Positions 57,010 through 64,000 of a stretch of 64,000 nucleotides of DNA are shown here, one piece after another. The notes under the pieces were generated by a model that saw only the letters and a program-made list of their open reading frames with translations, did not search any database and was not told the origin of the DNA. The position numbers and the translations under genes were made by a program. This stretch comes from Dendrobium chrysotoxum (taxonomy: Eukaryota; Streptophyta; Magnoliopsida; Asparagales; Orchidaceae), in NCBI GenBank assembly GCA_019925795.1, contig CM034315.1, positions 9,424,001 through 9,488,000 on the forward strand. The letters are read 5' to 3'. How positions within the stretch are numbered: position 1 is the first letter of the stretch; every line of letters begins with the position of its first letter.

Positions 57010-58050
57010 TAGCTTAATCCTTCCCAACATAATGTCATCTTCTGTACTCATTGTACCATTAGTGGCAAAGTCTGTGAGTTGCTTATTGATAACGGATGAA
57101 CTGAAAATATTATCTCACGATCACTAGTCCAAGCATTGCAATTGAAGACAACCCACAATCCATACCCCTAAAAAATAAGTTCGGTTTAAAAAGGGGTGGA
57201 AGTGCTCGTAACAAAGATGTGTAGAGTCACTTTTTTCCATTGCTCAGAGGCAGAGAGATGAAATGTATGTACTTATGGTGACCGAAGTTTCACCTAACGA
57301 CTCTGTAGACACATTCCATGCACTGGTTTTACACTTACTGCAATAGTTTGAGGACATTCTACCAGATGAACTTCCATCAGGGCTCCCACAAATGAGATCA
57401 ATTTAGCACCAAATCAATTTGATTCCTGGCACCAGTCTCCCAAACCTTCCCCATTATAAAATGAGTCCAAAGGAACATGAAATCCTTCAAGAGATGGTTC
57501 AAGAGCTACTAAACAAAGAGCTTAAGTCCCTACTCCATTCCCGCTTTACTTGTTCCAAAGAAAGACAACAAATGATGAATGTGTATATAGTCGAACCATC
57601 AATAAAATCACCACTAAGTTTTATTTTCCTATGCCCTTGCTTGAAGACTTGCTGGACAAACTTGCTGGTTCAAAATACTTCTCTAAGTTGGATCTCCGTA
57701 GTGGGTATCACCAGATATATATATGCCCCGACGACAAATGGAAGACAACCTTCAAAACCAGTCGAGGCTTATATGAATGTCGAGTGATGTCATTTAGGCT
57801 GTGCAATGCCCCTGCTACGTTTATGTGCCTCATGAATGAGGTACTTAAAGATTATATTAATAACTTTTGTGTTGTTTATTTCGATAATATTTTAGTTTAT
57901 AACAAATCCATTGAGGACCATTTCCGGCATCTTACATCGATATTTCAAGCTCTACAAACACATCAACTGTTCCTAAATCGAGCTAAGTGCGAGTTTGCTG
58001 CCACTAAGGTTTATTTCTTAGGTTTCATCATAACGGGGGAAGGTATAGCC
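57010..58050 (+). pseudogene. Ty3/gypsy protease and reverse transcriptase, 5' part
   Basis: Protease: CELLIDNG followed by a stop near 57099, so DSG reads DNG. Reverse transcriptase: LPNLPHYKMSPKEHEILQEM (57440), then INKITTKFYFPMPLLEDLLD, YFSKLDLRSGYHQIYICPDD, APATFMCLMNEVLKDYINNF and VVYFDNILVYNKS (57550-57910), where the second catalytic Asp of FDDI reads Asn. The frame ends at GFIITGEGIA where the solo LTR enters at 58051. The remainder resumes at 60176. Confidence 0.92.
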
Positions 58051-60175
58051 TGTAATAACCCGTATTTTGACTTTGCTAATATTTTTTTGGAATCATTATA
58101 ACTCCAAATCACAATCTATCTTTGCCATAGTATTTTGATTGTAATATTTTACTTACATGATTTTTTTCATAATTTTTAGACACCAGCAAAAATCCTTAAG
58201 AAATGTGTACATATCGGTACAAGTTAAGATTTCGGAATCGTCAGGTGTCAATTTGCAAACCAATTTCTTCGATATTTTTTGAATATTATGATTTATTTTA
58301 TGGATATTTTTCTGCAATTTTTTAAGTCCTAAAATGATTTATTTGAATTTTATACTAAAAAATTAATCAAAATAAATATTATATTAATATTATATTAAAA
58401 TATGTAAAATCATTAATAAGTTTTTTGCTTGAAATACTTTTCCCTTAAGTTATTTCAGCAACAGACACGTATGAGAGGGAAAATTAGAGAAAAAGGTAAG
58501 ATAAAGAAAAAGGAAATTGAGATTTGCAGGCCGTGGTGCAATTTTTGTCTGTTGGGCCAGTTGGAAAATTTACTCGTCTCGTTGTAAGGAATTCATACCT
58601 TATTTTTTATTTCAAAGATTTTGTGTGTTTAATATTTTTTGATCAAATTTGTGTTTCTGTCACTCAAAAATATGTAACTTTGTATTGGCAAAATTTTCAC
58701 CTGCGTAACTTTTTGTATGTTATAGAGATTATTATTATGAGTATTTTGAGTATTTATTTTAGATTTTTCACTGGGTGATTTTAAAAATATAGCAATTTTT
58801 ATCTACCTAAAAATTTATTTTGACGTCTAAAAATAGTATTGTATTACAATAAAAATCTTAAAACATCATTTTATACAATTTCTGATATTTTGGTAATTTT
58901 TTGAAAATGTGTATTTTTGTCTAATAGGATTCTTTGTTGTCTACCATTATAACATTTTGGCATCTTCTTAATTAAGTTAAATTATACATTAATTGCTATA
59001 ATGCATTGAAAATAGATGTGAATATATGTTTGAGTAATAGCTTGTCACTATTACTATTATAGTATTGTGATAATAATGTACATGTGTGAAGAAAACAAGT
59101 AAAGACTGGTTGACCCGTTGGTTGAAGACTGATTAACCTGTACAGGATGGTGGTCCGATATGCTTTCATTTAAGTATTATGGTTTAGTGTTATCCTCTAC
59201 TAATTCACATTATAAGGAGATCATTACTATGCCGACGGGCAAAGAGTGACGACTCTATTTACTAAGTCAATGGTTTACTAACACTGATACTAACATTTAA
59301 AAACACGGTGATTGCTAGGACTTCTACTTGTTTAGTGTGACTACTGAAATGAATATTTTGAGGTATTATTCTTATTATTATATAGATTTATTATTACTGC
59401 ATAAATTTATTTTTATTGCATTATTTTATTGCTCCTGCCACTTTAGTGTTACTGATATAGATACTGATACTATTTGACACTAATGATTCACTATACTGAT
59501 ATTATACATGTGATATTCTAAGCACATGATATAGAATACCTAGATAGTATATTTACACTCTTATATGATTTTACTGCATCGAAATGATTTCAATAGTCTT
59601 AATTGATATTTTGATTTGATGCTTTATACGATTTATGTATTATTTGGTATTATGAATATGATGATTGCTTTATAGATTTAATATTCATACTAATTTATTG
59701 CTTTACTAGCTTTCGTACTATAGTGTTTTACTATTTATATATTATATTACTCATGCATGTGAATTATACTATTTCTGCACTAATTCAATGATCATATGAA
59801 TGTAATTGCTATGATTTGATTGTTGACAACTTGACATGCATATTGCTTTATTGTCGTGCTTTGAATTCAATTATAAATTTTAGTGACCTGCTAGGCTTTT
59901 TAAGCTCATTATATGTGATTAAATAATTTCATGTTACGACATGGGAGTAGGAGTGTGAGGCTGATCAGGATTCTTTAGGTTTTATTTATTTATTTATAAT
60001 TATTCATTTGTACTTAGTATAGAGTAATTGTGATATGACTATATAGATCCTGAATATTATATATAATTTTTGGGAATAATTATAAATGTGTACATTGGTG
60101 TTTTACATAGCTCTGATTGTTGTTTATTAAAAGAAAAATGAATAATTCTTCTAATTTAGATTCTGGGGCATCACA
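58051..60175 (+). mobile_element. Solo LTR inserted in the gypsy reverse transcriptase
   Basis: A 2125-base sequence starting TGTAATAACCCG and ending CTGGGGCATCACA. It splits the reverse transcriptase coding exactly between EGIA and IDSRKVEAI. A 5-base target duplication is visible with one mismatch: TAGCC on the left, TAGCT on the right. There is no internal region or coding, so it is a solo LTR left by recombination, or a short non-autonomous LTR element. The first ~1.26 kb is shared with 43718-44988. Confidence 0.88.
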
Positions 60176-62046
60176 TAGCTATAGATTCTCGCAAGGTTGA
60201 AGCAATCGTCGATTGGCTGCGACCTCATTCTCTATTTGATGTTCGAAGCTTCCATAAACTCGCAAATTTTTATCATTATTTTATTCATGGCTTTATCATC
60301 CTCATGGCACCTATAACTGACTGTTTAAAGGTTAAATAGTTTTTATGGGATGAAGAAAAACAACGTAGCTAGGAATCTATCAAGCAAGCACTAACCTCCG
60401 CTCCTGTATTGACATTGCCAAACTTTGATCTATCATTCCAAGTGGATTTAGATGATTCTGTACTTGGCATTGGAGCCATGTTATCACAATCAAATAAACC
60501 AATTGAATACTTCAGCAAAAAACTAATTCCGACAAGATAAAAGTGGATTGTATACAAACAAGAATTATATGTTGTGGTTCGAGCCCTCAAACAATGGGAG
60601 CATTACCTGTTACATAGAGATTTTGTTTTGTGCAGCGATCATCATGCATTACAATTCATCAACACATAAAAAATCTTAATCTAATGCACGCCCATTGGGT
60701 CTTGTTCCTTCAAAAGTTTACGTTTATTTTGAAGCATAAATCTGGAAGCCAAAATCGTGTAGCCGACGCGCTTAGCAGGAGAACAGTGCTTCTAACTCAA
60801 TTACAAACTAAAATCACAGGACTAGACTTTTTAAAGGAACTTTACTCAACTGATCCAGATTTTGTAAGTATTTGGCAATTATGTTTTTCAAAGCAGCCCA
60901 AGGAAGTCAATTCACTTCGACACGGCTACGTGTTTAAAGGCAATACCCTGTATATTTTTAGCTCTTCGTGGCACCACCAACTGATCCAAGAAGCTCATAG
61001 CGATGGCTTGGCCGCACACTTGGGCCGTGACAAAATGTTCAATCAACTTCAACCAAGATTTTATTGGTCGAAACTACATCAGGATGTTGTTCGTCTAGTG
61101 GAACGTTGTTTTATATGTCAAGATTACAAGGGTAACACGCAAAATATAGGTTATACACCCCCTACCTCTACCTGAAACCATCTGGGAAGATATTAGCATT
61201 GACTTCATTTTGGGGCTTCCTAGGACAAAGAGAGGGTCTGATTCTATAATTTTCATGGTGGACAGATTTTCTAAGATGGCCCATTTTATTGCTTGTAAGA
61301 AAACTTTAGACGCTGACAATGTGGCTCGCCTGTTCTTTCACAAAATAATTTTCCTATATGAACTACCTCGTAGCATTACTCCAGATCGATATGTCAAATT
61401 TATCAGTCATTTCTAACGGGAGTTGTGGAAACGCTTATGCAAGGCCATCAATCTTAGCTCCACATACCATCCACAATCCGACAGCCAAACGGAGGTGGCT
61501 AATCGAACTGTGGGCAGCATGCTCCGCTGTTTCGTATAGAGCCACTTGAAGCAGTGGGAGGAAATTCTTGGCCAAGCAAAGTTCGCTTATAATTCAATAG
61601 TTAACCGCTCTACCTGAAAGTGCCCCTTCAGTATTATTTATACAAAAGCCCAAACCATATCTTTGATATTATTGTTTTACCTAAATATTCCAATAAAACT
61701 GCAGCCCAATTACTTGATTAATACTCTGATGTGTTACAACATTTCTGAAACAAGTTAATTACTTCCAATACAGCATACAAACATGCAGCTAATATTCACC
61801 GCCAAATCTAGATCTTTAATCCAGGTGACCCTGTCATGGTTCGCATGCAGAAAGAACATTTTCAGTGGGCACCTATTCAAAACTCAACCGTCGTAAGCTT
61901 GGGCCAATTCCAATTCTTCACCACATCAGCGACAATGCTTACATCATGGAACTAGCAAATCACATACACACTTCAGCTACCTTCAATGTTCCACCAGATG
62001 CCTCCACCATTCACGTGGACCATGAATTTTCTGAGCAGGAGGGACT
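60176..62046 (+). pseudogene. Ty3/gypsy RT end, RNase H, integrase, copy B
   Basis: The reverse transcriptase resumes with IDSRKVEAIVDWLRPHSLFD and LTSAPVLTLPNFDLSFQVDL; RNase H shows GIGAMLSQSNKPIEYFSKKL, QELYVVVRALKQWEHYLLHR and ADALSRR near 60770; the integrase zinc finger has EAHSDGLAAHLGRDK and CFICQDYKG (60990-61130); the core has ISIDFILGLPRTKRG, SITPDRYVKFISHF and QTEVANRTVGSMLR, in which the catalytic Glu block is kept; the C-terminal part ends LDAVL at 62062. Stops (for example near 60340, 60358 and after ISHF at 61416) and frame changes make it non-functional. From 60608 it matches 1-1440. Confidence 0.93.
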
Positions 62047-62340
62047 TGATGCGGTGCTGTAATAGCATAAGGAGAAGAGCATCATACCACACAATACAAC
62101 TACGCGCATGGCCTCACGCTCTGCGCAGTCGTTCTGTTTTACTTGTTTCTCATTATTAGTTTTATATAATATTTTACTTAATTGCAATATTCTATTTCTA
62201 TAAGAAAGAAGAAGTGCATTTACCATACATAGTATTTGTCGCTAACGATAGCATTTTTAACTTATTGCCTCCATTCTCTTGAGATAGAAATCAGCTTGGG
62301 TTTCTATTCATCTAATCGTTCTCTTAGTTCCCAATTGATT
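62047..62340 (+). mobile_element. 3' LTR-like tail of the gypsy element, copy B
   Basis: Starts TGATGCGGTGCTG at the integrase C-terminus. The first ~130 bases match the 5' LTR at 55370; the whole stretch matches 1441-1740. Minus frame 62011-62226 is a by-product. Confidence 0.6.
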
Positions 62341-62882
62341 AATTGATTGTGATGTTATTAAAAATAAATATAAATTTTAAACTTTGTAAATATTTTTAAT
62401 ATATCTTAAAATGTATTGAAATATGTTTTTAAAGATTAATAGATGTTAGAAAATATTTTTAATAAAAGTTCTCTTTTAGTTTCAAATTGATTAATAGAAG
62501 TTAGAAAATATGTTTTTAAAGATTGTGATGTAATAAAAAATAAATAAGAATTTAAACTTTATAAATATTTTTAAAATAGCTTAAAAAGGAATGATAATGA
62601 TTTTTATCATTACCAATAAAATAGATAATTATAAAATCATTATTTTCAAAATATATTTTTTTCTACTTACCATAAAATAAACATTCAGCAAAATTTTCCA
62701 CCAAATGACATAATGACAATGCATGAAAATGATTTTATATAGTTAATGCATCGTCTACAGAACCAAAAGCTATGGCAGCTTAAATAAATATAAATTTCCA
62801 TAATAAGAATACTTGTTCCTATCATAAAAATCATCCCTTAGAATAACAATAATAAAGTCTCATCATAAATAGTCAATTATGC
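62341..62882. repeat. AT-rich spacer with ~175-bp tandem duplication, copy B
   Basis: Counterpart of 1741-2282, with the same two-copy AAATAAATA..AATTTAAACTTT arrangement (62349 and 62524). No coding. Confidence 0.6.
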
Positions 62883-64000
62883 CGCACCGACATGTACAAC
62901 CTCATTGGGGATGAACTTTCCCCAAAATAAATGCTTCTTCCATACAAATATCATTTCTTTGATCGCCACATTCTTCATCTTCGGAAAGAACAACCAAATG
63001 AATGTTGTCATTATGATAACAAAACCAACAAAGAAGTAGAAGAGTCCGAACTTCATGTGGCAAAGCATGTTAAGGAACAGTTGAGCGATTATGAATGTGA
63101 AGAACATGTTCACAGACACATTGATGCTCTATCCAGCTGACCTAGTCTCTAGTGGAAAGATCTCTGATGGCACAATCAACTCGAGCAGTCCCCATGACCA
63201 TGTGAATGCGCACACATAAATGCAAATGAAAGCCACCACTAAACCGGCGTAGCTGTTTAACTATTTTATGTGCACGCCAGTCACTCCAAACCTAATGCAA
63301 TGAGCGTGCCCAAAATGATCTGACATATGAACATTTGAATACCGCCTTCTAAAAATAGATTGCATCGCACCAGCTTATCTATAGATGCAATTGATACGAA
63401 TGTGGTAACCATGTTCACTGTGCTAGTAATCACAGCTGACATGAGTGAAGCATGGTCGCCGAAGCTAATAGTTTTGAATAGCTTGATTGCCGAAGCTAAT
63501 AATTTTGAATAGAATAGGGGCGTAGAACATGATGATGTTGATGCCGATAAGTTGGTTGAAAACGGAGATGATTATTGACATGATGAGTTGTGGTCTGTAT
63601 CAGCGTTGTATGATATTTCTCCATGGGTGATTCATGTCCTTGGAGTCATTGCTAGTGATTACTAGGTCTTCATAATCCTCATCAACGTGATCTGTTCCTC
63701 ACACCTTATAGAGCATCACCTTGGCGACGGCCTCATGTCTGCGCTCAATTAGTGAGTTGGGGGTTTCAGGGAGTACAAAAGCACCAATGATGATGATGGC
63801 ACCAGGCACCGTGGCGAGGGCAAGGCTCACGCGCCAACCCTAACCCCCTTTGATTTGTACTGTCCAGTAGTTAATGAGATTTACAAACAAGATGTTGATT
63901 GTGATCATGATTTGGAAGCCGATGTTGAGCATGCCGCTGAGTTTAGAGGGAACCATCTCTGAGAGGTAGACGGACATAGATTGGTTGGCGAAGCCGATGC
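62883..64000 (-). pseudogene. STP sugar transporter pseudogene, copy B (C-terminal part, cut by window end)
   Basis: On the minus strand: from the C-terminus, IKEMIFVWKKHLFWGKFIPN (62960-62900), FFTFIIAQLFLNMLCHMKFG (63110-63050), IVPSEIFPLETRSAG near 63170-63140, then the MSAVIT and FYAPILF region near 63450-63530 and the LSEMV region near 63960. It keeps a better C-terminus than copy A (the WKKH..WGKF.P block) but has its own stop in the SAGQS motif (CAG to TAG near 63138). The frame is broken elsewhere too. No introns were seen where I could follow it. Confidence 0.87.

Larger units (their letters stand above)
60608..64000. repeat. Direct duplication block, copy B (partner 1-3390)
   Basis: Second copy of the gypsy-tail plus STP block; see 1-3390. 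It is cut by the right window edge. Lesions in the coding relics differ between copies, so they have been evolving apart. Confidence 0.9.

Overview
The window is plant nuclear DNA, almost certainly from an angiosperm (probably a eudicot). It is gene-poor, AT-rich and built from nested repeats. Evidence for this is several Ty3/gypsy retrotransposons with tRNA-iMet primer sites, a plant-type LINE 3' end, a tRNA-derived SINE, Tourist- and hAT-type MITEs, and relics of two plant gene families: sugar transport protein (STP, major facilitator superfamily) and NO VEIN (NOV, DUF3883). I found no intact protein-coding gene, no rRNA or tRNA gene, and nothing bacterial such as an operon or CRISPR array.

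Layout. 1-3.4 kb: 3' end of a Ty3/gypsy pol, its LTR-like tail, and a reversed STP pseudogene; the same block recurs in the same order at 60.6-64 kb. 4.1-27.5 kb: a giant imperfect inverted repeat with arms of about 6.3 kb and a 2.3-kb centre. A full-length 8.3-kb Ty3/gypsy element (4375-12714, minus strand, perfect 5-bp target duplication) sits inside the left arm. Each arm has a TTGACC/GGTCAA-rich tract next to a conserved TATA-like box pointing outward. 27.5-34.5 kb: small repeats, a Tourist-like MITE and the C-terminal part of a NOV pseudogene (minus strand). 34.5-37.6 kb: a truncated Ty3/gypsy element. 38.05-42.03 kb: a second inverted repeat, arms of about 1.7 kb and a 91-bp loop, carrying two opposed copies of the N-terminal NOV region; one copy holds a 478-bp hAT-type MITE. 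43.3-50.4 kb: a LINE end, a broken LTR and a reversed Ty3/gypsy element. 50.8-55.4 kb: unrecognised relics, tandem repeats and a SINE. 55.4-62.3 kb: another Ty3/gypsy element split by a 2.1-kb solo LTR, followed by the second STP pseudogene.

How the pieces relate. Nothing here looks like a working gene system; the interest is in genome structure. The nesting orders the events. The large inverted repeat predates the 4375-12714 insertion. The NOV inverted duplication predates its MITE, because the sister arm keeps an empty site. The gypsy element at 55-62 kb predates the solo LTR inside its reverse transcriptase. The two inverted repeats and the 60.6-kb-spaced direct duplication are the items most worth following up. 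The NOV inverted repeat is a natural candidate for a hairpin RNA that could give rise to small RNAs against NOV.
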